Program-made: the position numbers and the translations under genes
DNA from: Fictibacillus solisalsi
GTDB taxonomy: Bacteria; Bacillota; Bacilli; Bacillales; Fictibacillaceae
Direction of reading: 5' to 3'
Assembly: GCF_900103485.1 (NCBI RefSeq)
Contig: NZ_FNHW01000002.1
Span: forward strand, 248,001-312,000
DNA: 64,000 nucleotides
Notes under the pieces: model-generated
Database searches by the model: none
Told to the model about the DNA's origin: nothing
What the model saw: the letters and a program-made list of their open reading frames with translations, nothing else
In this document: piece after piece, positions 9,230 to 17,196 of the stretch
How the letters are laid out: every line of letters begins with the position of its first letter
Numbering within the stretch: position 1 is the first letter of the stretch

Positions 9230-9586
9230 TTATTCCTCTTCCACAGCCTTGAATTCATGAACCCATACCTTCATATGAGGAAGCCATGGCATTCCGGGAT
9301 GAATGGATAGGATGGAACTTTTATAGCCTTCTACATCATCAAATCCTTCTTGTCGGGCATGTTCATCTGTTAATTCACCCAATGACTGGGAATAAACCTT
9401 TTCAACAATAAATTTTGCGCCGTTTAGTTCCATGATTTCTCCCACATCGGCATAGCGTCCGTTTCGGCGGGTCGCTGTTTTTTTGCCGGCAAGCACTTTC
9501 TCCACGTCCTGTGGAAGGGTGACCAGCCGCTCGATGCTGCAAGTTTTTGGCGGCAGGCTGTTATTTTCAGTCGTTTGATGAGTCAT
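9230..9586 (-). CDS. ASCH-domain (PUA-like) protein
   Basis: 118 residues. The centre, with KKTATRRNGRYADVGE, ELNGAKFIVEKVYSQSL and the end motif WVHEFK, matches the ASCH fold, a PUA-like beta barrel thought to bind RNA or act on modified nucleosides. Its ATG overlaps the stop of ywbE (ATGA), so the two are translationally coupled. The pairing with a KOW-like YwbE protein suggests an RNA-related role, but this is inference. No catalytic assignment can be made. Confidence 0.75.
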   Translation of the reverse strand: MTHQTTENNSLPPKTCSIERLVTLPQDVEKVLAGKKTATRRNGRYADVGEIMELNGAKFIVEKVYSQSLGELTDEHARQEGFDDVEGYKSSILSIHPGMPWLPHMKVWVHEFKAVEEE

Positions 9587-9795
9587 TTTTGTTCCTCCTG
9601 ATTTTGCACGATTTCTTTTACTCTTCCAACTTGTCCATCCTCCAGCCGTACTTTTATTCCGTGCGGATGATAGGCGGAATTAGTCAGAATATCTTTTACC
9701 TTACCTCTTGTGAGCTTCCCGCTTCTTTGGTCCTTTTTCAACACGATATTCACAACCAGACCGGGAGTGATGTTTTGGCGATTTTGGCCGTTCAT
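9583..9795 (-). CDS. ywbE: YwbE-family protein
   Basis: A 70-residue small protein of the YwbE (DUF2196) family. The sequence INITPGLVVNIV-like start, the basic GKLTRGKVKDIL and the GIKVRLEDGQVGRV segment are typical. These proteins look like small KOW/SH3-like barrels that may bind RNA; their function is not established. A strong AAAGGAGCG site precedes the ATG. It is the first gene of a three-gene minus-strand operon and ends in a 4-nt overlap with the ASCH gene. Confidence 0.85.
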   Translation of the reverse strand: MNGQNRQNITPGLVVNIVLKKDQRSGKLTRGKVKDILTNSAYHPHGIKVRLEDGQVGRVKEIVQNQEEQK

Positions 9796-9880
9796 TGTGG
9801 GGCGCTCCTTTCCTCCAGCCTTATTTCTACAAACTTTTGCTGTCTTAAACAGTATATCATTCTCCCAAAAGAGAAAAAGG

Positions 9881-9908
9881 TTGAAAAAATTCTATTCTAT
9901 ATTAAAAT
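9881..9908 (+). promoter_or_regulatory. Candidate sigma-A promoter for the first MpsC gene
   Basis: TTGAAA (9881-9886), 16-nt spacer, TAAAAT (9903-9908). Transcription would begin near 9915, about 180 nt upstream of the ATG at 10096, leaving a long leader. Confidence 0.5.
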
Positions 9909-9909
9909 A

Positions 9910-9941
9910 AAGCATGGATAAGAGAAAGAACGCTGTTATCT
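9910..9941 (+). promoter_or_regulatory. Leader hairpin element, copy A (upstream of the first MpsC gene)
   Basis: The element begins AAGCATGGATAA and folds as GATAAGAG (9917-9924) against CTGTTATC (9933-9940), with the loop AAAGAACG. It starts at or near the predicted transcription start. A copy with 27 of 32 bases identical lies at 10861-10892 before the second MpsC gene. No known riboswitch class is recognised. Confidence 0.5.
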
Positions 9942-10025
9942 GGAGATTTGCACAAAATGAAGTTTTTTGAGTCACTAAATTAAATAGTTGGCGGTAATGA
10001 ACTAGACATAGATGAGCTGGACTTG

Positions 10026-10069
10026 AGCCAAATAGAAACAGATACCCTCTGTTTCTATTTGGCTTTTTT
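10026..10069 (+). terminator. Strong terminator inside the leader of the first MpsC gene
   Basis: A perfect 17-bp stem (10026-10042 with 10048-10064), a TACCC loop and six T, ending only 26 nt before the ATG at 10096. No coding region that needs ending lies upstream on this strand, so it is either an attenuator in the leader or the end of a small RNA of about 155 nt. Confidence 0.75.
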
Positions 10070-10095
10070 AATTTTGTGAATGAAGGGCGGTTAGA

Positions 10096-10791
10096 ATGGA
10101 AAAAACACAAATCAACAATCTTCAAATCAAGCTTGGGAGTATGATAGGAAAAATGCTCCGGGATCGTTTTGGAAAAGGCCCTGAATCAATTTATGTTACA
10201 ATCACCTCTTCATTTGTTGCTGTTGTAATCAAAAACTTCCTTTCTCCATTGGAACAGATGCTGTTGAACAAGGGAAAGGAATCGTTTGTATATCATGCGC
10301 GTGACATCATCATGGATGAGCTCCTGCCTGAAATCAGAGAACAGTTTTATTTGATGACTGGGCAGCAGCTTGTAGGAGACTTTTACTGTGACTGGAACCT
10401 GCAGAAGAAAACCGGGCTGCTTCTTGCTGAGATCCCAGGAAACGAGCTGCTTTGGAACTCTGACGAAGTATTACAGTCGATAAATAATGTAGTAGATGAA
10501 ATCAGTGAAACCGCTCAAAAAAGGCCGCTTCATATATCTTCCATATTTTTATCGAACCGGTTGCTCTTGGTTAGACGTGAAGGGGTCCTCACACGAATAG
10601 AAAATGAACTGATACAAGATGGGTTTGTTAAAGAACTGTTAATGACAAAAAAGAAGCTGGAAAAGAATCTTTTAGAAGCTGAGATTAGCAGATTGGAAGA
10701 GATTCTTACGAAAAGAATCTCCGATATTTTTGTTGAGTGGAACTTTTTACAGGATAAAAGTTATATTTTGATTGCTCTATCGGCAAAATAG
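10096..10791 (+). CDS. Double-domain MpsC (DUF2294) family protein
   Basis: 231 residues made of two related halves. Residues 5-115 carry the signature LRDRFGKGPESIYVTI, FLSPLEQMLLNKGKES and FYCDWN. Residues 125-231 repeat the pattern in diverged form and end FVEWN. The family (PF10057) takes its name from MpsC of the staphylococcal MpsABC system, whose MpsAB part takes up bicarbonate; MpsC's own role is unclear. Soluble, with no signal peptide. The GAAGGGCGG site is about 5 nt before the ATG. It is followed by a paralogue with the same double architecture. No mpsA or mpsB is present in the window. Confidence 0.75.
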   Translation: MEKTQINNLQIKLGSMIGKMLRDRFGKGPESIYVTITSSFVAVVIKNFLSPLEQMLLNKGKESFVYHARDIIMDELLPEIREQFYLMTGQQLVGDFYCDWNLQKKTGLLLAEIPGNELLWNSDEVLQSINNVVDEISETAQKRPLHISSIFLSNRLLLVRREGVLTRIENELIQDGFVKELLMTKKKLEKNLLEAEISRLEEILTKRISDIFVEWNFLQDKSYILIALSAK

Positions 10792-10860
10792 GAGTAGTTA
10801 CTGGACGACGTTTATGTATTTCTTACTGGGGAATTAGAAATAATAGTTCACATAATTAGG

Positions 10861-10892
10861 AAGCAAGGATAAAAGAAAGGATGCTTTTATCT
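10861..10892 (+). promoter_or_regulatory. Leader hairpin element, copy B (upstream of the second MpsC gene)
   Basis: The element begins AAGCAAGGATAA. GATAAAAG (10868-10875) pairs perfectly with CTTTTATC (10884-10891) around the loop AAAGGATG. It is the counterpart of 9910-9941 and ends right before the ribosome binding site AAAAGGA of the downstream gene, so folding could affect initiation. Confidence 0.5.
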
Positions 10893-10906
10893 TAAAAGGA
10901 ATGTAG

Positions 10907-11593
10907 GTGTTAGACCATATGTCTATAGAAGTGCAAATTTCGAGTTACATTGGTAAACTGTTACGGGATAATTTTGGGAAGGGACCCGAGTCCGCCTACG
11001 TTACAATGCAGCACCCTTTCATATTGATTCACATCCGGAATTTTATTTCGCCAATGGAAAACGCCCTTCTGAAACAGGGAAAAGAATCAACGGTCGAAGA
11101 AACACGAGAGACCATGCTGTCTAGCCTGGTTCCGGAAATACAAGCCTATATCCTGGCTTTAACGGAAACGGAATATGAAAAATTTTATTACGACTGGAAT
11201 ACAGCCAATCAGTCTATGATGATAGCCGGAGTGGCGAAAGACAACAATCTTTTACAAGACAATCAAAATTATGAAAAAAAGAATGAGGTGGAAAATAAAA
11301 TCAACGAGATCAGCCACCTTGTTCAAAAATGGCCGGAACAAACGCAGACATGGATGATTAGTGAAAGAGTTCTGGTTAGTATCAGAAAAGGCATCCTGGT
11401 CAGCATAGAAAAAGAATTGATTCAAAAAGGATATGCAAAGCCTTTAAAGGTAACCAAACGAATTTTGGAGAAAAGGTCTTTTATCAACGATGGAATAGAT
11501 CCGATTCTGGGAAAAAAACTGAGAGATGTCTTTTGCGATTGGGACTTTGAGTCAGATACCGGTCTCCTCGTTTTTTACTTTTCACCAAAATAA
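10907..11593 (+). CDS. Second double-domain MpsC (DUF2294) family protein
   Basis: A 228-residue paralogue of the preceding gene. The first half contains LRDNFGKGPESAYVTM, ISPMENALLKQGKES and FYYDWN; the second half ends FCDWDF. GTG at 10907 has AAAAGGA 6 nt upstream. ATG at 10919 is the alternative, with AGGTG 9 nt upstream; the paralogue does not settle which is used. No terminator separates the two MpsC genes, but this one has its own copy of the leader element, so it may be transcribed both alone and by readthrough. Confidence 0.75.
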   Translation: MLDHMSIEVQISSYIGKLLRDNFGKGPESAYVTMQHPFILIHIRNFISPMENALLKQGKESTVEETRETMLSSLVPEIQAYILALTETEYEKFYYDWNTANQSMMIAGVAKDNNLLQDNQNYEKKNEVENKINEISHLVQKWPEQTQTWMISERVLVSIRKGILVSIEKELIQKGYAKPLKVTKRILEKRSFINDGIDPILGKKLRDVFCDWDFESDTGLLVFYFSPK

Positions 11594-11610
11594 CGGGTAA
11601 AAAGTGGTAT

Positions 11611-11658
11611 GAGCGGAAAGAAGACAGTTGTTAACTGTTTTCTTTCCGCTCTTTTTTT
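11611..11658 (+). terminator. Terminator after the MpsC genes
   Basis: 19-bp stem with one G-T pair (11611-11629 with 11633-11651) followed by seven T. Confidence 0.9.
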
Positions 11659-11765
11659 GGAAAAAGGTTCAAATAATTTAAAAAATTCAAGCCGCGAGGT
11701 ATGATTAAGCTAGTGAAACTTACATATTGTGCTTTTTTATAGAAGATCTGGAGGGGGATGCACTC

Positions 11766-13505
11766 TTGAAAGTGATCCGAATTTTAAAGCCTTACCGAAT
11801 CCAAATCGCGGTAGCTTTGTTATTAATGCTGGTTGAACTGGCTGTTGAGCTTCTGCAGCCGCTTTTGATAGCGAAGGTGATTGATAATGGAATAATGAAA
11901 AGGGATCTTGATGTTGTCATGCTATGGGGGAGTGTAATGGTCGGCATTTCGCTTTGTGCCTTTATGGCTGGCATCATCAACTCCTTTTACGCTTCCCATG
12001 TAAGCCAGAATTATGGATATGATATCCGCAGAATCCTGTTTACAAAGATTCAAGCCTTCTCTTTCGCCAACTTCAGCTCTTTTCCGACTTCCTCTCTTAT
12101 TACGAGAATGACCAATGACGTCACACAGCTGCAGAATACCGTCTTTATGAGCCTCAGGGTGATGCTCCGTGCGCCCCTCTTGGTAGTGGGAGGATTGGTG
12201 ATGTCCTTTGTTGTTAATCCTGAGCTTGCGCTATTTCTGGCAGTGGCCGTTCCCGTTCTGTTTGTTTTCTTGCTGTGGGTTTTAAATAAGGGAGGGAACC
12301 TGTTCAAGTTTGTTCAGGGCCATCTGGATAAAGTGAATGGCGTGATGCGGGAAAATCTCGCGGGCATCCGGATAATCAAAGCTTTTTTAAGAAGCAGGCA
12401 TGAGGTAAAACGTTTTACAGCCGCCAACACCAAACTAAAGAATCACACGGTTTATGCATTGCGGCTGATGGAAGCCACCAATCCGATTTTGCTCCTCGTC
12501 ATGAACATTGCCATTATGTGCGTTCTGTGGTTTGGAAGCGTACAGATCAGCACTGGGAGTGCCCGGGTAGGGGATTTAGTGGCCATCATTAATTACAGTA
12601 CAAGAATTACCTCCACTTTTTCCATCTTTTCATGGATTATCATGGCGTTCTCCCGGGCGAAGGCTTCGGCCAACCGAATCACGGATGTACTGGATACAGA
12701 GATTGATCTTGTGAATCGCTCAGAATCAGAAATCATTGCTCCCGATATAAAAGGGGAAATTGAATTTCAGGACGTGGCTTTCCGTTATCCTGGCACTCAA
12801 AAGAAGGTCCTTGAGCATATTTCCTTTACAGTAGAAGCCGGGCAGACGGTGGCAATAATGGGAGCAACGGGATCAGGGAAATCTTCGCTGTTTCAGCTCA
12901 TTCCGCGGCTGTACGATGTGGAAGAAGGAAAGATTTTGCTTGATGGTGCAAATATCAGTAGTATGAAGCTGGAATCCTTGAGAAATGAGATTGGCCTTGT
13001 CCCACAGGAATCGCTGTTATTCACCGGAACAGTAGCTGAAAATATCGCTTGGGGAAAAGATAGTGCAACAAACGACGAAATCAAGACGGCAGCAGAGGAT
13101 GCGCAGATCGCCGATACCATTGCCAGACTGCCAGAGCAGTACCGCACCAGGCTGGGCCAAAAGGGAGTAAATCTTTCTGGCGGACAAAAGCAGCGTTTAT
13201 CCATCGCCAGAGCATTGGTAAGAAATCCAAAAATCCTTTTGCTGGATGACAGCACAAGTGCATTGGACTTAAAGACAGAGAGGAAGTTGCTGGAGGCGCT
13301 CCATAACTATCCTTCAACCCTTTTAATTATTACCCAAAAGATTGCTACAGCCATGGAGGCTGATAAAATTCTGTTAATAGACAACGGAAGGCTTTTAATG
13401 GAAGGCAAACATGAAGACCTGCTGCTGTGTTCAAGACTCTATCAGCAAATCTTTGAATCGCAGTTTGGAGAGGAGACGTTGAAGCATGCTCAAGGATTTG
13501 ATTGA
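11766..13505 (+). CDS. ABC exporter half-transporter, subunit 1 (YfiB/BmrC-like)
   Basis: 579 residues: six membrane helices (about 1-310), then a nucleotide-binding domain with Walker A GATGSGKSS, signature LSGGQKQRLS and Walker B ILLLDDSTS. The usual catalytic glutamate after Walker B is aspartate here, so this subunit contributes the degenerate ATP site of a heterodimer. The start is TTG at 11766 with GGAGGGGG 8 nt upstream. An earlier TTG at 11727 is in frame but lacks a site. It overlaps the next gene by 20 nt, showing tight coupling. The family exports drugs, lipids or peptides; the substrate is unknown. Confidence 0.85.
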   Translation: MKVIRILKPYRIQIAVALLLMLVELAVELLQPLLIAKVIDNGIMKRDLDVVMLWGSVMVGISLCAFMAGIINSFYASHVSQNYGYDIRRILFTKIQAFSFANFSSFPTSSLITRMTNDVTQLQNTVFMSLRVMLRAPLLVVGGLVMSFVVNPELALFLAVAVPVLFVFLLWVLNKGGNLFKFVQGHLDKVNGVMRENLAGIRIIKAFLRSRHEVKRFTAANTKLKNHTVYALRLMEATNPILLLVMNIAIMCVLWFGSVQISTGSARVGDLVAIINYSTRITSTFSIFSWIIMAFSRAKASANRITDVLDTEIDLVNRSESEIIAPDIKGEIEFQDVAFRYPGTQKKVLEHISFTVEAGQTVAIMGATGSGKSSLFQLIPRLYDVEEGKILLDGANISSMKLESLRNEIGLVPQESLLFTGTVAENIAWGKDSATNDEIKTAAEDAQIADTIARLPEQYRTRLGQKGVNLSGGQKQRLSIARALVRNPKILLLDDSTSALDLKTERKLLEALHNYPSTLLIITQKIATAMEADKILLIDNGRLLMEGKHEDLLLCSRLYQQIFESQFGEETLKHAQGFD

Positions 13506-15324
13506 GCCATTCCGCCATAAAAGGGAAACTGTCCAGGAAGTATTGGAAAAGGAACCCCTGGCCAAAAAGAAAGTAGAAAAAGCAAAGGACTGGCAAGGAA
13601 CACTTCGGCAGATTTGGAGTTACCTTGCCAGAGAGAAGGGGCGGTTATGGCTCGTTTTGCTCATGGTTATTCTCAGTTCAGTATTCGGGCTGCTCGGGCC
13701 TTTCATGATTGGTAAGGCGATTGACAACTACATCCTTACCCGGGATAACAGCGGTCTTTTGCGTCTGCTGGCCGGTTTGCTGGGTGTTTATGTTCTGAAC
13801 TCTGCCGCACTCTGGTTTCAGAACTACTGGATGATTGGAATTGCACAAAACACAGTGTTCTCCATGAGAACACAGTTGTTTCGCCACCTGCACAGTCTTC
13901 CGATTCCTTTTTTTGATAAACGCCAATATGGGGAAATCATGAGCCGGGTCATCAATGATATAGAAAATGTAAGCTCCACTTTGAATTCATCGGTTATTCA
14001 AATTATTTCAAGTGTGCTGACGCTGTTTGGAACGATCGGGTTTATGCTATGGCTGAGCCCGCTTCTGACTGCCGTAACTCTCGTCATTGTTCCGGTCATG
14101 TTTCTCGGTATGCGCTGGATTACGAAACGAACGGGAAAGCTGTTCAAACTGCAGCAAAGAAATTTGGGAGAACTGAATGGCTTTATTGAAGAAACCATTT
14201 CAGGGCAGCGGATCGTTAAAGTTTTTTCTCAGGAAGACCGGGTGATTGCAGAACTGCTGAAAAAGAATGATAAGCTGAAAGAATCGGGTTTCTGGGCCCA
14301 AACCTATTCAGGTTTTATTCCCAAACTGATGAACGTGCTAAATAATATCAGTTTTGCCTTAATCGCTGGAGCAGGCGGGTTTTTGGCGCTTAAAGGGCTG
14401 GTAACCATCGGAACCATTGTGATTTTTGCCGAGTATTCCCGCCAGTTTACACGGCCGTTGAACGATTTATCCAACCAATTTAACACCCTTTTATCCGCAG
14501 TCGCTGGAGCAGAGCGGGTATTTGAAATTCTGGAGGAAGAGGAAGAAGAGAAGGATGAGGAAGGCCAAAAAGAACTTGGAGAAGTAAAGGGAGAAATTGA
14601 ATTTGTAGATGTTTCCTTTTCCTATGAAGAAGGAGGAAATACGGTCAGCCAAATCTCGTTTCATGCAGCACCAGGCGAAACGGTCGCCCTGGTCGGTCCA
14701 ACGGGAGCCGGGAAAACAACGATCATCAACCTGCTGTCCCGCTTTTATGATACGGACAGTGGAAGCATCCTGCTGGATGGCCGGGATATTAAAAGCATTA
14801 AACGGGAAGGACTCCGGGCCCAAATGGGGTTTGTTTTACAGGATCCGTTTTTATTTGAAGGAACAATTATGGAAAACATTCGCTATGGACGGCTGAACGC
14901 ACGTGATGAAGAGGTTGTGAAGGCGGCAAAAGAAGCAAATGCCCACATGTTTATCACAAAACTTCCCAATGGTTACGATACCGTCATCGAACAGGACGGC
15001 AGCGGAATCAGCCAGGGGCAAAAACAGCTGCTCAGTATCGCAAGGGCCATTCTTGCCAATCCAGTAATCCTTGTGCTGGATGAAGCCACCAGCAGTATTG
15101 ACACCATCACAGAGATGAAAATCCAGGAGGCATTACAGCGCCTGATGAAGGGCAAGACCAGTTTTATCATTGCGCACAGGCTTAACACCATACAAAAAGC
15201 TGATCAAATCCTTGTTCTAAAAGATGGAGGGATTTTGGAAAGAGGCTCTCATCAGCAGCTACTGAAGGAAAACGGCTTCTACTCGGAGCTTTATCACAGC
15301 CAGCTTCAGAAAGAAATAGGATAA
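13486..15324 (+). CDS. ABC exporter half-transporter, subunit 2 (YfiC/BmrD-like)
   Basis: 612 residues with an N-terminal cytosolic extension (1-50), six membrane helices (about 55-340) and a nucleotide-binding domain. Walker A is GPTGAGKTT, the signature is the non-canonical [10 protein letters not shown], and Walker [10 protein letters not shown] has an intact glutamate. It is complementary to subunit 1, which has a normal signature and an altered glutamate, so one composite ATP site is competent and one degenerate, as in BmrCD and TM287/288. The length is close to B. subtilis YfiC. A glutamate-rich insert ([14 protein letters not shown]) lies between the membrane and ATPase domains. Confidence 0.87.
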   Translation: MLKDLIEPFRHKRETVQEVLEKEPLAKKKVEKAKDWQGTLRQIWSYLAREKGRLWLVLLMVILSSVFGLLGPFMIGKAIDNYILTRDNSGLLRLLAGLLGVYVLNSAALWFQNYWMIGIAQNTVFSMRTQLFRHLHSLPIPFFDKRQYGEIMSRVINDIENVSSTLNSSVIQIISSVLTLFGTIGFMLWLSPLLTAVTLVIVPVMFLGMRWITKRTGKLFKLQQRNLGELNGFIEETISGQRIVKVFSQEDRVIAELLKKNDKLKESGFWAQTYSGFIPKLMNVLNNISFALIAGAGGFLALKGLVTIGTIVIFAEYSRQFTRPLNDLSNQFNTLLSAVAGAERVFEILEEEEEEKDEEGQKELGEVKGEIEFVDVSFSYEEGGNTVSQISFHAAPGETVALVGPTGAGKTTIINLLSRFYDTDSGSILLDGRDIKSIKREGLRAQMGFVLQDPFLFEGTIMENIRYGRLNARDEEVVKAAKEANAHMFITKLPNGYDTVIEQDGSGISQGQKQLLSIARAILANPVILVLDEATSSIDTITEMKIQEALQRLMKGKTSFIIAHRLNTIQKADQILVLKDGGILERGSHQQLLKENGFYSELYHSQLQKEIG

Positions 15325-15330
15325 CTATTC

Positions 15331-15374
15331 ACCCGGTGGCTTCTGTAGTTACAAAGGAAGTACCGGGTTTTTTT
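15331..15374 (+). terminator. Terminator after the ABC exporter genes
   Basis: ACCCGGT (15331-15337) pairs with ACCGGGT (15362-15368), followed by seven T. The 24-nt loop can form an inner CTTC/GAAG pairing. Confidence 0.75.
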
Positions 15375-15488
15375 ATGAGTGCAAAAATGCGCTGTGTTGA
15401 CTTTTCAGCAGGAAGTTCCTATAGTTTCGTTGTACTTATGTTTACATTTTTAAACTTAATTATTCAAATTCGTTATGAGGTGAGCCTG

Positions 15489-16874
15489 ATGAAAGAGGTG
15501 TCAGCAGCGGGAATCCAGCAAATTCTTCAAAACCAAAGAACCTATTTTGCGACACAGGAGACAAAATCATTGACTTTCCGGATGGAGCAGCTCAAACAAC
15601 TGAAAGCCGGCATAAAGAAGCGTGAGCATGAAGTCATTGATGCTCTTGCGCTTGACTTGGGAAAGTCAGAGCTTGAATCCTATTCCACAGAAATTGGCAT
15701 TCTGTATGAAGAAATTAATTTCACAATCAAGCATCTAAAAAGCTGGGCAAAACCGAAAAAAGTAAAAACTCCGGTAACTCATGTGGGCTCAAAGGGATTT
15801 ATCATCCCTGAACCGTATGGGACTGTCCTTATTATGGCACCATGGAATTATCCATTCCAGCTTGCATTATCACCGCTAATCGGCGCGATTGCAGCGGGAA
15901 ATACGGCTATCATCAAACCCTCCGAACTGACACCGAATGTATCGTCCTTACTTTCAACGCTGCTTCAGAAGCTTTATCTTCCCTCTTATGTCTCTGCTGT
16001 AGAAGGGGGCGTACATACAAGCCAGGCACTTCTTGAGGAGCGTTTTGATTATATTTTTTTTACGGGCAGCCCAGCGGTGGGCAAAGTGGTGATGGAGGCA
16101 GCTTCCAGGCATCTGACACCTGTTACACTGGAACTGGGCGGCAAAAGCCCGGTCATCGTCCATGAGGATGCGAACATCCCGCTTGCAGCAAAAAGAATTG
16201 TATTCGGAAAGTTCATGAATGCAGGTCAAACCTGCATCGCCCCCGATTATTTGCTTGTACACTCGAAAATTAAAGCTTCACTAATCGAAGCGATAAAGGA
16301 AGTTATTCAAGCGTTTTATGGTCCCAATCCAATCGAAAGTCCTGCTTACTCAAAAATTGTGAATGAACGGCACTATAACCGGCTGTCAGGCTACCTCAAG
16401 GAAGGAATGGTTATTTATGGCGGGGAGAGAAATGACAGCAAACAAAAAATCGCACCGACCCTGATTGAAAGGGTAAAACTGGATTCTCCTGTGATGACGG
16501 AAGAAATTTTCGGACCGATTTTTCCTGTTTTGGAATATACCTCACTTGAAGAAGCGATTGAACTGATCCATTCACGTCCAAAGCCTCTCGCACTCTACGT
16601 ATTCACGGAGAATAAAAATACAGCAGACGAGGTGACCGGCAGAATTTCCTTTGGGGGAGGCTGCATCAATGATACCCTCATGCACATTGCAACACCCCAT
16701 CTTCCGTTTGGCGGTGTCGGGGAGAGCGGAATGGGAAACTACCATGGCAAAGCTAGCTTCGATACCTTTTCTCACCGGAAAAGTGTATTGAAACAAACGA
16801 ACCGTTTTGATTTCTCCTTTCGTTATCCTTCTGCAAAAAATGGATTGCAACGGGTCAAGAAATTGCTGAAATAA
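15489..16874 (+). CDS. Aldehyde dehydrogenase (ALDH3-type, YwdH-like)
   Basis: 461 residues. It oxidises aldehydes with NAD(P). The general base is in LELGGKSPV, the catalytic cysteine in GQTCIAPD, and the [11 protein letters not shown] stretch is near the C-terminus. The short form without the N-terminal extension places it in the ALDH3/YwdH group, which acts on fatty or aromatic aldehydes. The frame extends upstream to 15336 through the preceding terminator. The ATG at 15489 is the real start because AGGTGA lies 5 nt before it. The C-terminus is basic (RVKKLLK) and could touch the membrane. Single gene with its own terminator. Confidence 0.88.
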   Translation: MKEVSAAGIQQILQNQRTYFATQETKSLTFRMEQLKQLKAGIKKREHEVIDALALDLGKSELESYSTEIGILYEEINFTIKHLKSWAKPKKVKTPVTHVGSKGFIIPEPYGTVLIMAPWNYPFQLALSPLIGAIAAGNTAIIKPSELTPNVSSLLSTLLQKLYLPSYVSAVEGGVHTSQALLEERFDYIFFTGSPAVGKVVMEAASRHLTPVTLELGGKSPVIVHEDANIPLAAKRIVFGKFMNAGQTCIAPDYLLVHSKIKASLIEAIKEVIQAFYGPNPIESPAYSKIVNERHYNRLSGYLKEGMVIYGGERNDSKQKIAPTLIERVKLDSPVMTEEIFGPIFPVLEYTSLEEAIELIHSRPKPLALYVFTENKNTADEVTGRISFGGGCINDTLMHIATPHLPFGGVGESGMGNYHGKASFDTFSHRKSVLKQTNRFDFSFRYPSAKNGLQRVKKLLK

Positions 16875-16876
16875 AC

Positions 16877-16904
16877 AAAAAGCCGGCATCCGCGGCCGGC
16901 TTTT
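16877..16904. terminator. Terminator after the aldehyde dehydrogenase
   Basis: A 10-11-bp stem AAAAGCCGGC with GCCGGCTTTT. It is flanked by A and T runs, so it also serves the opposing zinc-ribbon gene. Confidence 0.85.
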
Positions 16905-16910
16905 ATGGTT

Positions 16911-17051
16911 TTAGAAGAATGTCTTAATTTCCGTTTCGGTATGATCACAGTTCGTACATGTATATTCCAGTTCAAGTGCATCTTCCCGCACCACATGTGT
17001 GGTTTCCTGATTACAGTTGCTGCAGTGCCTTTTTACTTTGCCTTCTTTCAT
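16911..17051 (-). CDS. 46-residue zinc-ribbon protein
   Basis: A short gene starting MKEGKVKRHCSNCNQETTH. It has two CxxC pairs (C10-C13 and C32-C35, the second in CTNCDHTE), the pattern of a one-knuckle-pair zinc ribbon, plus the acidic C-terminus TETEIKTFF. A good site (GGAAGGAAGTG) lies about 7 nt before the ATG, and the gene ends 6 nt from a bidirectional terminator, which supports it as real. Such mini-ribbons may bind nucleic acid or act as protein-interaction modules; no function can be assigned. Confidence 0.75.
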   Translation of the reverse strand: MKEGKVKRHCSNCNQETTHVVREDALELEYTCTNCDHTETEIKTFF

Positions 17052-17196
17052 ATATGATCACTTCCTTCCATGGACATCTAAAATTAGTATTCCTCCAACC
17101 TTCTGTTATAAAACAAACTTTTGGGTTGACATCTGCGCCTAAAGACCTAGACTAGTAAAAGAACAGGCAAATAAGTGGCCCCAGCAGGAACAGGTG

